Shown: positions 1 through 8,356 of the stretch, in pieces
Layout: the number at the start of each line of letters is the position of its first letter
Position numbering within the stretch: position 1 is the first letter of the stretch
DNA from: JBOFEH01 sp051650265
GTDB lineage: Bacteria > Bacillota > Clostridia > Lachnospirales > Cellulosilyticaceae
Assembly: GCA_051650265.1 (NCBI GenBank)
Contig: JBOFIR010000094.1
Span: 1 to 24,768, forward strand
Length of the DNA stretch: 24,768 nucleotides
Direction of reading: 5' to 3'
The notes under the pieces: model-generated
The model's input: only the letters and a program-made list of their open reading frames with translations
Databases searched by the model: none
Told to the model about the DNA's origin: nothing
Made by a program: the position numbers and the translations under genes

Positions 1-380
1 ATCGTATGTCTACAACGCAGACAACACTGGAAAATACAAATGTGATAGATAGTAAAAATTTAGAACTTTTAAATTTGCAAGAGCCGATTACCGTAAATAT
101 CATAGACGAGATAGGGAAACCACACGTGGCACGCGTGGTATTGGCACTAGAAGTAGATAACAAAAATAAAGGTTACAAGGCTTTTGTGAAAACTTTCTCT
201 GAGAAAGAAATTGTAGTAAGAGATGCAGTCATTACGCTTTTAAGAGAACAAACTTACGAGATGATGAGCCGTGTAGATGCACAAGAGAAGCTTTCTGATG
301 AGATTGTAGTGAAAGTGAATGAGCTACTTGGAACGAGTGCTGTTCAAAATGTTTATTTTGGAGATTTCTTTGTTCAATAA
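1..380 (+). CDS. fliL: Flagellar basal-body protein FliL, C-terminal part (5' end outside window)
   Basis: The reading frame is open from base 3 and ends at TAA 378-380; the first visible ATG is at 6. The 124 visible residues match the periplasmic/extracellular domain of FliL: a strand carrying EPITVNI, a central ALEVDNKNKGYKAF stretch, and the typical C-terminal block ending in VYFGDFFVQ. FliL proteins begin with a short cytoplasmic tail and one membrane helix. Neither is present here, so the true start almost certainly lies upstream and the ATG at 6 is internal. FliL sits next to the MS ring and stator and supports motor torque. It directly precedes fliM, as in other Firmicute fla/che operons. 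FliL identity is well supported; the start is unknown. Confidence 0.85.
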   Translation, partial: RMSTTQTTLENTNVIDSKNLELLNLQEPITVNIIDEIGKPHVARVVLALEVDNKNKGYKAFVKTFSEKEIVVRDAVITLLREQTYEMMSRVDAQEKLSDEIVVKVNELLGTSAVQNVYFGDFFVQ

Positions 381-392
381 CAAGTGGAAAAT

Positions 393-404
393 AAGGAGGT
401 GATC
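393..404 (+). promoter_or_regulatory. Exceptionally long Shine-Dalgarno sequence of fliM
   Basis: AAGGAGGTGATC is complementary over 12 bases to the usual 3' end of bacterial 16S rRNA. The AGGAGG core ends 10 bases before the fliM ATG at 410. It decides that start and separates it from the short out-of-frame ATG at 406. Such full-length complementarity is unusual compared with the 5-8 base sites of the neighbouring genes. Confidence 0.8.
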
Positions 405-409
405 GATGT

Positions 410-1396
410 ATGGGTGAGATACTCTCACAAAGTGAAATAGATGATCTGTTTAAGGCGCTCACAACAGGTGAGATTGATGTTGAAGATATAAAAGAAGAAG
501 ATAAAAAGCGTGTCATTAAACAATATGATTTCACAAGACCATCGAAGTTCTCAAAAGAACAACTTAGAACCTTAGAAATTATATTTGAGAGTTATGCGAG
601 ATTGGTATCTCAGTATTTATCAGGGTATCTAAGAAATATGGTGCCCGTAGAGGTACTGAACGCTGAAGCGGTTACTTATTCGGAGTTTACCAATTCTTTG
701 AGTAATCCTGTCATCTTATCTATTGTCAATTTTGCGCCTTTTACAGGTTCAATCATTATCGAACTTTCTCCAAATCTGGGATATGCGATTATTGATCGCG
801 TGCTAGGGGGAGCAGGAAAAAGTCTCGACAAAATTAGAGATTTTACAGATATTGAACATATTATATTAGAAAAAATATTTAAACAGTTCGCAGGCCTTAT
901 GGTAGAGCCTTGGGAGAATGTGGCGACACTGAAACCGACTCTAGAGAAAATTGAAACTAACTCGCAAGTTGTCCAGATTATTTCGCCTAATGAGATGGTA
1001 GCACTCATTACGCTTAGCCTCAAACTAGGGGATGTAGAGGGCATGCTCAATGTGTGTATACCGCATATCGTCATTGAGTCTATTATGGATAAGCTTAATA
1101 CAAAATACTGGTTTGCACACAAAGAGCATACAAGTAAGAAAGAGTATCAGCAAGATCTCGAAAGACTCGTTAAAACAGCAAGTATACCTATAAAAGCAGT
1201 GTTGGGGAAAACGCATATTAGTGTAAGAGAGTTTTTAGAACTACAGCAAATGGATATTATTAAGTTAGATACCACGATTGAAAGTCCAGTTGAAGTTTAT
1301 GTAGGGAATATACTGAAGTTTACGGCTAAGCCTGGAGCCTATAAAAATAAGGCAGCAATTCAAATCGATAGTATCATAACAAGGGAGGATGAATGA
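410..1396 (+). CDS. fliM: Flagellar motor switch protein FliM
   Basis: 328 residues, the usual FliM length. Residues 2-17 (GEILSQSEIDDLFKAL) form the conserved N-terminal peptide that binds phosphorylated CheY. A middle domain of the CheC/FliM fold follows (about 45-230), including the GGAG loop near residue 133 in LGGAGKS, which contacts FliG. The last ~80 residues are the SpoA/FliN-like domain that joins the C-ring. FliM is the C-ring subunit that receives CheY-P and changes rotation sense. The gene follows fliL by 29 bases and overlaps fliY by four bases (ATGA), which implies translational coupling. No key element is missing. Confidence 0.96.
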   Translation: MGEILSQSEIDDLFKALTTGEIDVEDIKEEDKKRVIKQYDFTRPSKFSKEQLRTLEIIFESYARLVSQYLSGYLRNMVPVEVLNAEAVTYSEFTNSLSNPVILSIVNFAPFTGSIIIELSPNLGYAIIDRVLGGAGKSLDKIRDFTDIEHIILEKIFKQFAGLMVEPWENVATLKPTLEKIETNSQVVQIISPNEMVALITLSLKLGDVEGMLNVCIPHIVIESIMDKLNTKYWFAHKEHTSKKEYQQDLERLVKTASIPIKAVLGKTHISVREFLELQQMDIIKLDTTIESPVEVYVGNILKFTAKPGAYKNKAAIQIDSIITREDE

Positions 1397-2595
1397 TGAC
1401 TGGAGAAATGCTTTCCCAAGAGGAAATCAATGCGTTATTAGGTGGATTAGATGTTGAATCTGATCCAAAGCCACTTGTAAGTGCACCACTCACATCGGAG
1501 GAGATTGATGCATTAGGTGAAATCGGCAATATAAGTATGGGGACGGCAGCAACCACTTTATTTGCATTGCTGAATAATCATAAGGTCATGATTACCACAC
1601 CACGCGTAGAAACACTCTCTTATGAACAATTAAGAGATCAAATTACAGATGATATGGTTGCTGTGACAGTTGGTTACACAGAAGGCCTCTCGGGTATGAA
1701 TCTCATGATGCTCAAAGAAAAAGACGTTAAAGTGATTGCAGATTTGATGATGGGTGGTACAGGGCAGGTGACAGATGAGCCTATATCAGAGCTCCATTTA
1801 AGTGCTATAGCAGAGGCGATGAATCAAATGATAGGATCTTCATCTACTTCTATGTCACAGATGTTTGATAAGAAGATTGATATTAGCCCACCAGAAGCAT
1901 TAACACTTGGAAAATCTAAAGAGAAGTTAAGTATGCTTTTAGATAAAGTGGAGCCTGTAGTAAAAGTTTCGTTCAAGATTGAAATTTTTGAAAACATCAT
2001 TGATAGTGAGTTAATGCAAATACTACCACTGAGCTTTGCCAAAGAACTTGTAGGAAATCTTTTAAGTCCACAGATTTATGAACCTGTGCAGTCGCAAATT
2101 GTGGCAGAACCTGTAGTAACACCAGTTAAGCAGGAACAACCTGTGCCACAACCATACCAACAACCTGGGGGAGGGCAGGGTATGATGGAACAACCAGCTA
2201 TCAATAACTATGGTTATGAAGTACCACAGCCACAACCACAAATGACACAGGCGGCACCTGTGCAGCAACCACAGTATTTCCAACGAGATGTTGAGGTACA
2301 ACGACCAACATTCCCAAGTTTTGACTCTCCAGGTGGAAGCTATCCAAAAGATAATATGGATCTCTTGATGGATGTAGCTTTGGAGGTATCTGTTGAACTT
2401 GGTCGTACACATAAGAAGATCAAAGAGATCCTGGAGTACGGTCCAGGAAGTGTGATTGAACTTGATCGTCTTGTAGGTGAGCCAATAGATGTACTTGTTA
2501 ATGGAAAGTTCATTGCAAAAGGTGAGGTAGTTGTAATTGATGAAAGTTTTGGCATTCGTATTACAGATATTATAAATAGAGAAAATAGAATCTAA
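1393..2595 (+). CDS. fliY: Flagellar motor switch phosphatase FliY
   Basis: 400 residues, with three parts. Residues 4-19 resemble the FliM CheY-P binding peptide (MLSQEEINALLGGL). Residues 30-225 are a CheC-like domain with both phosphatase motifs: D39-x3-E43-x2-N46 and S137-x3-E141-x2-N144, the second followed by a proline at the expected distance. A Q/P-rich linker (about 228-310) leads to a C-terminal SpoA/FliN domain (about 325-400) ending in GIRITDIINRENRI. FliY replaces FliN in Gram-positive motors and dephosphorylates CheY-P at the switch. Start ATG 1393 overlaps the fliM stop and is preceded by AGGGAGG. The next codon is also ATG (1396), so the start could shift by one codon. Catalytic residues are assigned by motif only. 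Confidence 0.95.
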   Translation: MMTGEMLSQEEINALLGGLDVESDPKPLVSAPLTSEEIDALGEIGNISMGTAATTLFALLNNHKVMITTPRVETLSYEQLRDQITDDMVAVTVGYTEGLSGMNLMMLKEKDVKVIADLMMGGTGQVTDEPISELHLSAIAEAMNQMIGSSSTSMSQMFDKKIDISPPEALTLGKSKEKLSMLLDKVEPVVKVSFKIEIFENIIDSELMQILPLSFAKELVGNLLSPQIYEPVQSQIVAEPVVTPVKQEQPVPQPYQQPGGGQGMMEQPAINNYGYEVPQPQPQMTQAAPVQQPQYFQRDVEVQRPTFPSFDSPGGSYPKDNMDLLMDVALEVSVELGRTHKKIKEILEYGPGSVIELDRLVGEPIDVLVNGKFIAKGEVVVIDESFGIRITDIINRENRI

Positions 2596-2608
2596 AGAGG
2601 TGTATAAA

Positions 2609-2971
2609 ATGGGAAAAAACATATTGATTGTAGATGATGCAGCGTTTATGCGTATGATGATTAAAGATATTCTGACAAAGAATGGCTATGTAGTTGTAGG
2701 AGAGGCAGAAAATGGAGTCAAAGCTGTAGAGAAATACAAAGAACTCAAGCCAGATTTAGTGCTTATGGATATTACGATGCCTGAGATGGATGGTATTCAA
2801 GCAGTCAAAGCGATTAAAGCAGCAGATGCAGGGGCAAAGGTGATTATGTGTTCAGCAATGGGGCAACAAGCAATGGTTATTGAGTCTATTCAAGCTGGGG
2901 CAAAAGATTTTATCGTGAAACCGTTCCAAGCTGAGCGTGTAATCGAAGCTGTAAGAAAAGTTGTAGGATAA
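2609..2971 (+). CDS. cheY: Chemotaxis response regulator CheY
   Basis: 120 residues: a stand-alone receiver domain with no output domain. Acidic pocket D9/D10, phosphoacceptor D54 in LMDITMPEMDG, Ser82 at the switch Ser/Thr position and K104 in KPF are all present. CheY-P made by CheA binds FliM/FliY and, in the Bacillus-type pathway, promotes counter-clockwise rotation. I chose ATG 2609 rather than the in-frame GTG at 2600, because AAAGAGG (2594-2600) then lies 8 bases upstream, whereas it would overlap the GTG. It sits 13 bases after fliY, so the phosphatase and its substrate are co-expressed. Confidence 0.96.
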   Translation: MGKNILIVDDAAFMRMMIKDILTKNGYVVVGEAENGVKAVEKYKELKPDLVLMDITMPEMDGIQAVKAIKAADAGAKVIMCSAMGQQAMVIESIQAGAKDFIVKPFQAERVIEAVRKVVG

Positions 2972-2975
2972 GTAG

Positions 2976-3338
2976 ATGCCTAGTCAAGGACTAGGCCTGA
3001 TTCTAGAATTAATCATGTTAATGGGTATTTTTATAGGGGTACTCTTTCTTGCTTACCTAGTGACTAAAAAAATGGCACTGGTTAAGCAAGGAGGGTTTTC
3101 TCAAAAAAATATGAAAGTGATTGAATACCTAGCAATCGGTCAGGGACAAAGCTTATGTATTGTTCAAATAGGAGAGGCGTATCATGTGTTTAGTGTAACA
3201 AAAGATCGAATTACGCATTGCTTTGAGCTTGAAGAGCAAAATCTCAAGATTGAACAACAAGAGGATGGACAATTTCAGAATTATTTAAGTAGATGGGTAA
3301 AAGAGAAACAGGAGAAAGCGCATGATAAGACAAAATAG
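2976..3338 (+). CDS. fliO: Flagellar biosynthetic protein FliO
   Basis: 120 residues. One membrane helix lies at about residues 8-30 (LILELIMLMGIFIGVLFLAYLV). It is followed by the short conserved FliO cytosolic region with KVIEYLAIGQGQSLCIVQIG, then a charged tail. FliO helps assemble the FliP ring of the type III export gate. Placement between cheY and fliP agrees, and its 3' end overlaps fliP by 17 bases. The ribosome site before ATG 2976 is weak (AGGAT about 8 bases away), so translation may be coupled to cheY, whose stop is 4 bases upstream. FliO is poorly conserved, so the call rests partly on context. Confidence 0.85.
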   Translation: MPSQGLGLILELIMLMGIFIGVLFLAYLVTKKMALVKQGGFSQKNMKVIEYLAIGQGQSLCIVQIGEAYHVFSVTKDRITHCFELEEQNLKIEQQEDGQFQNYLSRWVKEKQEKAHDKTK

Positions 3339-4098
3339 AAAGATGAAATGGATCGGCCATGGGCTTGTGATGGGTATAAGCTTTCTGATGATGAGTCAAA
3401 TGACTTATGGGGTAGCACCGAGTATTGACATTAGCATAGGAGGGGCTGATTCGCCAGCAGAATTAACATCAAGTTTACAAATGATGCTCATATTAACGAT
3501 ACTTACTTTGGCACCATCTATTTTGATTATGATGACAAGTTTTACACGAATTATTATTTCGCTTAACTTCCTTAAGTCGGCATTGGGAACCCAACAAATG
3601 CCACCTAACCAGGTGATTATTGGATTAGCGTTATTTATAACTTTCTTTATTATGAGTCCCGTAATCAGTGACATCAAGACAACAGCTTATGAGCCATATG
3701 AAAAAGGTATCATTAGTCAGAGTGAGGCGTTGGATCAGGGAATTCTTCCGATTAAATCTTTTATGCTGAGGCAAACACGAGATGAAGACCTTAAACTCTT
3801 CATGGATCTTTCGGGTAGAGAACCGATAGAAAGTGCACAGACGATGCTTCAAGAGCTTCCAATGCATGTGGTCATTCCCGCATTTATTATTAGTGAACTC
3901 CGTGCAGGCTTTATTATTGGATTTCTCATCTACATTCCATTTATTGTGATAGACATGGTTGTTGCATCTACGCTGATGTCTATGGGAATGATGATGCTGC
4001 CACCAGCAATGATTGCATTACCTTTTAAAATATTACTATTTATATTGGTAGATGGATGGAACTTATTGATAGGCCAGCTTGTTTTGACGTTTAGATAA
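3322..4098 (+). CDS. fliP: Flagellar type III export gate protein FliP
   Basis: 258 residues, normal length. The N-terminus (residues 1-30: basic, then a hydrophobic stretch ending MTYG) looks like the cleavable signal peptide typical of FliP. Conserved blocks include TSFTRIIISLNFLKSALGTQQMPPNQV in the first membrane pair region, ELRAGFIIGFLIYIPFIVIDMVVAS, and the Met-rich SMGMMMLPPAMIALPFKILLF segment that forms the gasket of the export channel. FliP pentamers with FliQ and FliR build the core export gate. The start at 3322 lies inside fliO with CAGGAGA 6 bases upstream. Confidence 0.96.
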   Translation: MIRQNRKMKWIGHGLVMGISFLMMSQMTYGVAPSIDISIGGADSPAELTSSLQMMLILTILTLAPSILIMMTSFTRIIISLNFLKSALGTQQMPPNQVIIGLALFITFFIMSPVISDIKTTAYEPYEKGIISQSEALDQGILPIKSFMLRQTRDEDLKLFMDLSGREPIESAQTMLQELPMHVVIPAFIISELRAGFIIGFLIYIPFIVIDMVVASTLMSMGMMMLPPAMIALPFKILLFILVDGWNLLIGQLVLTFR

Positions 4099-4111
4099 GG
4101 GGTGAGTGAAG

Positions 4112-4375
4112 ATGGAACAGATGGTAATGGATGTCCTAAGAGAAGGCATCATGATTATGATTAAAGTATCAGCACCAATGCTTATGGTAGCATTAGTTAT
4201 TGGTTTGATAGTGAGTATTTTTCAAACGGCTACGTCAATCCAAGAGCAGACACTCGCTTTTATACCTAAAATTATAGGCGTCTTTATGGCGATGGTACTG
4301 TTTGGTTCATGGATGCTAACAATTCTGGTGGAATTTATAACAAGAATTTTTACAGGATTCAATCAGTTTTTGTAG
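4112..4375 (+). CDS. fliQ: Flagellar export gate protein FliQ
   Basis: 87 residues with two membrane helices (about 13-38 and 50-75), as in all FliQ. The intervening loop SIFQTATSIQEQTLAFIPKI is the family signature, and the protein ends with a short amphipathic tail. FliQ surrounds the FliP/FliR core of the export gate. An in-frame GTG lies at 4106, but AAGGGGTGA (4098-4105) would abut it, while ATG 4112 sits 9 bases after the G run, so ATG is preferred. It is separated from fliP by 13 bases and followed by fliR with the fliR ribosome site spanning its stop codon. Confidence 0.94.
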   Translation: MEQMVMDVLREGIMIMIKVSAPMLMVALVIGLIVSIFQTATSIQEQTLAFIPKIIGVFMAMVLFGSWMLTILVEFITRIFTGFNQFL

Positions 4376-4384
4376 GTGAGGCTC

Positions 4385-5164
4385 ATGGATATTTTAGAAA
4401 TCTATCAACGTATTGATGTATGGTTACTTATTTTTATTCGAATATTTTTTGCACTGGTTTTCTTGCCAATCATAGTAGAAGCAAAGCTTCCCTCACTTGC
4501 AAAAGGAGGACTTACAGTAGCTTTGACACTTATTGTCTTTTTTACAGTGCCCATGGAAACGCTAGGTAGCAGTCTGACGCTCTTAGGGTTATTTTTGCTT
4601 ATTATAAAAGAGGCGCTCATTGGATTGATCATGAGCTTTGGGGTGATTGTGTTTTTTCAAGTTTATTATTTCATAGGGCATTTATGGAGTATTCAAGGTG
4701 GAATCGGTATGAGTAATATTATGGATCCTGCATCTGGAGCTCAGATGCCAGTTATAGGTAAACTTTATTATTTGGGCTTTGCAGTGGTTTTTGTAGCATC
4801 AGGAGGTTACCATTGGTTTATTAAAGCGGTTGTTGAAAGTTTTACATATATTCCTATCGGCAAAGGGGTGTTAAATGGTGAGTTAATGTATCCTATAATT
4901 CGTATGGTAAGTGTATTTTTTGAATTAGGCTTTAAACTTGCTGCACCTATTATGGCTGTTTTATTTGTCATTGATTGTGGACTAGGGATTCTTGCACGAA
5001 CAGTGCCCCAGATGAATATGTTTGTCATCGGCTTACCACTGAAGATGATTGTACTTTTTGTACTTTTACTTATAACGATTTCTTTATTCCCACTTTTCAA
5101 TGAGATGATTATTAATAATATGGTGGATTTCTTTTATCAAGTTGTACAGGTGATTGTGCCATGA
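4385..5164 (+). CDS. fliR: Flagellar export gate protein FliR
   Basis: About 259 residues and strongly hydrophobic, with roughly six membrane segments. Conserved pieces include the N-terminal RIDVWLLIFIRIFFALVFLP, the IQGGIGMSNIMDP region (QxGxxxxxxxDP type), and GILARTVPQMNMFVIGLPLK near the C-terminus, diagnostic for FliR/SpaR/EscT. FliR completes the FliPQR export channel. ATG 4385 is chosen over GTG 4376 because TAGGTGAGG (4374-4382) serves the ATG, while no ribosome site precedes the GTG. The gene is not fused to flhB here, although it overlaps it by four bases (ATGA at 5161). Confidence 0.95.
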   Translation: MDILEIYQRIDVWLLIFIRIFFALVFLPIIVEAKLPSLAKGGLTVALTLIVFFTVPMETLGSSLTLLGLFLLIIKEALIGLIMSFGVIVFFQVYYFIGHLWSIQGGIGMSNIMDPASGAQMPVIGKLYYLGFAVVFVASGGYHWFIKAVVESFTYIPIGKGVLNGELMYPIIRMVSVFFELGFKLAAPIMAVLFVIDCGLGILARTVPQMNMFVIGLPLKMIVLFVLLLITISLFPLFNEMIINNMVDFFYQVVQVIVP

Positions 5165-6303
5165 GGAAAAATTTGAATCGAAGTGATAGTATAAGACAAT
5201 CCGATGAAGATTTGCATCTAGATTTGCAGTTCTTTGGTGCAGAAAATGAAGGAAGAACAGAAAAGGCAACTTCAAAGAAGCGTGAAGATGCACGAAAAGA
5301 AGGACAAGTTGCTAAAAGTACAGAGCTGAATACAGCAGTATTATTGATGTTATTCTTTGGGGCATTGGGGATCCTTGCTTCTTACTATATGAATGGGATT
5401 AAAGATCATATGGTAGAGGTGTTTACAAGTATTCCTTATTTACTGAGTCAAAGTACAAATCAGCAGCTTTTAGTGACTGTTGGAGATGGGACCTTGAAGA
5501 TCATGATTCTTAATGGACCACTGTGGGTTATTTTGTTTATGGGAGCATTGCTGGTGAGTTTGATTCAAGTGGGCTATAAGCCAACATTTAAGCCACTAGC
5601 ACCTAAGTTTAGTAAAATGAATCCACTCAAGGGACTTAAGAAGATTGTTTCTAAAGATATGCTGATGGAACTCCTTAAGAGTATGGGAAAAGTTATTTTT
5701 TTAGGTGCAATCTTCTTGTCGGTGATTCAAGAAGCAGTCCCTATCTTTTTTAAATTTCCCAGGCTAACATCGACGCAAATTGTGGCGAATATAGGTACTA
5801 CTGTGAACAAGATAGGGATGTCAGTAGGTGGGGCATTTTTATTCCTTGCGGTACTCGACTATGCTTATCAAAAATATAAATTTGAAGATAGTATTAAGAT
5901 GACAAAACAAGAGATTAAAGATGAATATAAACAATCTGAGGGTGACCCACAAATCAAAGGAAAGATTAGACAGAAAATGAGAGAAATGTCTATGAAGCGT
6001 ATGATGCAGGCGATTCCCGAAGCAGATGTTATTATTACAAATCCCACACATTTCGCAATTGCAATTTCCTATAATGATAGAAAAAACATGGCGCCTATAG
6101 TAGTGGCAAAGGGTGTAGATCATATGGCACAAAAAATTAAGGAAAAAGCAAAAGAACATCATATTGAAATTGTGGAAAACAAACCGCTAGCGCGAGCACT
6201 TTATTATACGGTGGATATCGATCAGGAAATTCCGCCAGAATTGTATAATGCCGTTGCAGAGGTACTAGCCTTTGTGTACGGCTTGAAAAAGCAAAATTCC
6301 TAG
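5161..6303 (+). CDS. flhB: Flagellar export switch protein FlhB
   Basis: 380 residues. A hydrophilic N-terminus carries the FlhB signature GRTEKATSKKREDARKEGQV, then come four membrane segments (about 55-260). A cytosolic domain contains the autocleavage motif N294-P295-T296-H297, so self-processing between Asn and Pro is expected. FlhB switches export from rod/hook to filament substrates. The first ~25 residues (polar, ending in DLHLDLQFFG) form a short N-terminal extension like that of other clostridial FlhB proteins. It overlaps fliR by four bases, with AGGTGAT about 8 bases before the ATG. Confidence 0.96.
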   Translation: MRKNLNRSDSIRQSDEDLHLDLQFFGAENEGRTEKATSKKREDARKEGQVAKSTELNTAVLLMLFFGALGILASYYMNGIKDHMVEVFTSIPYLLSQSTNQQLLVTVGDGTLKIMILNGPLWVILFMGALLVSLIQVGYKPTFKPLAPKFSKMNPLKGLKKIVSKDMLMELLKSMGKVIFLGAIFLSVIQEAVPIFFKFPRLTSTQIVANIGTTVNKIGMSVGGAFLFLAVLDYAYQKYKFEDSIKMTKQEIKDEYKQSEGDPQIKGKIRQKMREMSMKRMMQAIPEADVIITNPTHFAIAISYNDRKNMAPIVVAKGVDHMAQKIKEKAKEHHIEIVENKPLARALYYTVDIDQEIPPELYNAVAEVLAFVYGLKKQNS

Positions 6304-6316
6304 GAGGTGAGGGCAT

Positions 6317-8356
6317 ATGAAATTTAAACCAGGGGATATGATATTAGGGTTATTTGTAGTAGGCGTCATCTTGCTCATTATTATACCGTTACCGAGCTTT
6401 GTGCTCAGTATTTTTCTTATTATCAATATTTCAATTGCGGCAATGATTTTGCTGAGTGCACTTTTTTCAAAGGAATCACTAGATTTATCACTCTTTCCAA
6501 CAATGTTGCTAATCACAACAATTTTTAGATTAGCACTTAATATTGCATCCACAAGATTGATTCTAACCAATGGGGATGCAGGAAAGGTCGTTGAGGCCTT
6601 TGGTGAATTCGTGGCAGGTGGCGAGCTTATCATTGGAGCCATTATCTTTATTATTATTTCTATTGTAAACTTTCTTGTTATCACAAAAGGTTCAGAACGT
6701 GTTGCAGAAGTATCAGCACGTTTTACTTTAGATGCGATGCCAGGAAAGCAGATGGCTATTGATGCAGATCTAAATTCTGGGTTTATAGACGAGGTAACTG
6801 CAAAGGAAAGACGTCTTAAAATACAGAATGAGGCCAGCTTCTTTGGAGCGATGGATGGTGCATCAAAGTTTGTCAAGAATGATGCGATTGCAGGAATTTT
6901 AATTTCATTTATTAATATTCTTGGGGGAATCATACTAGGCGTAGTGATGCGTGAGATGGAATTGATGGACGCACTTCAAAAGTTTACTATTTTGACAATA
7001 GGAGATGGTCTTGTGAGTGCCATCCCGGCGCTATTTATCTCGACTGCGACAGGGATACTTGTTACTAAAACCAATCAAGAGGGTGAGATGAGTACGGCCA
7101 TCTTTAGTCAGTTTGCCTATTCACCACTTGTACTTTATATTGTAGCAACACTTCTTATGGTACTTGGGCTTTTTACACCAATGGGGGTGGGGCTTACACT
7201 TCCTGTTGCGGGATTATGGATTTTCCTAGGGATGAAAGTTAACAAAAAGCAAGAGGTGGAATCAATCGAAGCTGAAATTTCAACAGAGGATGTATTAGCT
7301 GATGAAATTCGTAAGCCGGAAAATGTCATTTCATTATTACAAGTGGACCCAATAGAACTTGAATTTGGATATGGGATTATCCCATTAGCAGATATCAATC
7401 AAGGTGGGGATCTCCTAGATCGGGTAGTAATGATTAGGCGACAAATTGCACTTGAATTAGGTACTATTGTGCCTATTATTAGATTAAGGGATAATATCCA
7501 ACTGCCACCAAATACATATAGTATTAAAATTAAAGGAACAGAAGTGGCTAGAGGTGAAATTCTATTTGATCATTATATGGCAATGAACCCCGGATATGTG
7601 GAAGAAGAGATTGATGGGATTGAGACAATTGAGCCTGCATTTGGCTTGCCAGCACTTTGGATTACAGAAATGCAACGTGAAAAGGCAGAAATGCGAGGCT
7701 ATACAGTAGTAGATTGCCCATCTATTATAGCAACACACTTAACAGAAGTGATCAAAGCGCATCTTGCAGAGCTGCTAAGTCGCCAAGATGTACAGACACT
7801 GATCCAAAATGTAGCAGAGACACATTCAGCGTTGATTAGTGAGCTGACACCGAAGCTTTTAGGTCTAGGCGAGATTCAGAAGGTACTTGGTAATCTCCTA
7901 GAAGAAGGCATATCTATTCGTGATCTTGTGACAATCTGTGAAATTCTTGCAGACTATGCACCTACGATTCGTGATACAGATGTGCTGACAGAATATGTCA
8001 GACAAGGTATGGCTAGAGCCATTTCAAAGCGTGTATTTATGCAACAGACAAACCAAGTGATTACACTTGATCCGACTATTGAACAATTGATTATGGACAA
8101 TGTACAGCATACCGAGCAAGGTGCTTATGTTGCAGTAGATCCGAAGACACTTCAGCATATTATACAGGCTCTTAAAATGGAGGTAAATAAGCTTACAGCA
8201 GTGGGGCTACAACCCATTATATTGACATCCCCTATTGTAAGAATTTACTTTAAACACCTGACCAAGCAGTATATACCAGATCTAATCGTTATTTCATACA
8301 ATGAAATTGAACAAAATGTTCAAATCCAATCCATAGGGATGGTGAGTGTCGCATGA
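6317..8356 (+). CDS. flhA: Flagellar export apparatus protein FlhA
   Basis: 679 residues, normal family length. The N-terminal half has about eight membrane helices with the FHIPEP-family signature near residues 134-152 (RFTLDAMPGKQMAIDADL) followed by the conserved AKERRLKIQNEASFFGAMDG loop. The C-terminal half (about 330-679) is the cytosolic ring domain that docks export chaperone complexes. FlhA couples proton flow to export. A strong site, AGGAGGTGAGGG, lies just before ATG 6317. Its last four bases overlap flhF (ATGA at 8353). Confidence 0.97.
   Translation: MKFKPGDMILGLFVVGVILLIIIPLPSFVLSIFLIINISIAAMILLSALFSKESLDLSLFPTMLLITTIFRLALNIASTRLILTNGDAGKVVEAFGEFVAGGELIIGAIIFIIISIVNFLVITKGSERVAEVSARFTLDAMPGKQMAIDADLNSGFIDEVTAKERRLKIQNEASFFGAMDGASKFVKNDAIAGILISFINILGGIILGVVMREMELMDALQKFTILTIGDGLVSAIPALFISTATGILVTKTNQEGEMSTAIFSQFAYSPLVLYIVATLLMVLGLFTPMGVGLTLPVAGLWIFLGMKVNKKQEVESIEAEISTEDVLADEIRKPENVISLLQVDPIELEFGYGIIPLADINQGGDLLDRVVMIRRQIALELGTIVPIIRLRDNIQLPPNTYSIKIKGTEVARGEILFDHYMAMNPGYVEEEIDGIETIEPAFGLPALWITEMQREKAEMRGYTVVDCPSIIATHLTEVIKAHLAELLSRQDVQTLIQNVAETHSALISELTPKLLGLGEIQKVLGNLLEEGISIRDLVTICEILADYAPTIRDTDVLTEYVRQGMARAISKRVFMQQTNQVITLDPTIEQLIMDNVQHTEQGAYVAVDPKTLQHIIQALKMEVNKLTAVGLQPIILTSPIVRIYFKHLTKQYIPDLIVISYNEIEQNVQIQSIGMVSVA

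Noticed and set aside
676..1122. Minus-strand open frame opposite fliM
   Set aside because: It is a shadow of the conserved fliM frame, with no independent start signal or domain.
2075..2330. CCA/CAA-rich stretch resembling a DNA repeat
   Set aside because: It encodes the Q/P-rich linker of FliY; the units are irregular and in frame, so it is low-complexity coding sequence, not a repeat array.
2062..2622. Minus-strand open frame opposite the end of fliY, rich in Trp, Leu and His
   Set aside because: The odd composition is the antisense image of the CCA/CAA-rich linker of fliY; not a gene.
6265..6933. Long minus-strand open frame of about 222 codons opposite flhA
   Set aside because: It lies entirely opposite the conserved membrane region of flhA, has a composition expected of an antisense frame, no ribosome site and no recognisable domain.
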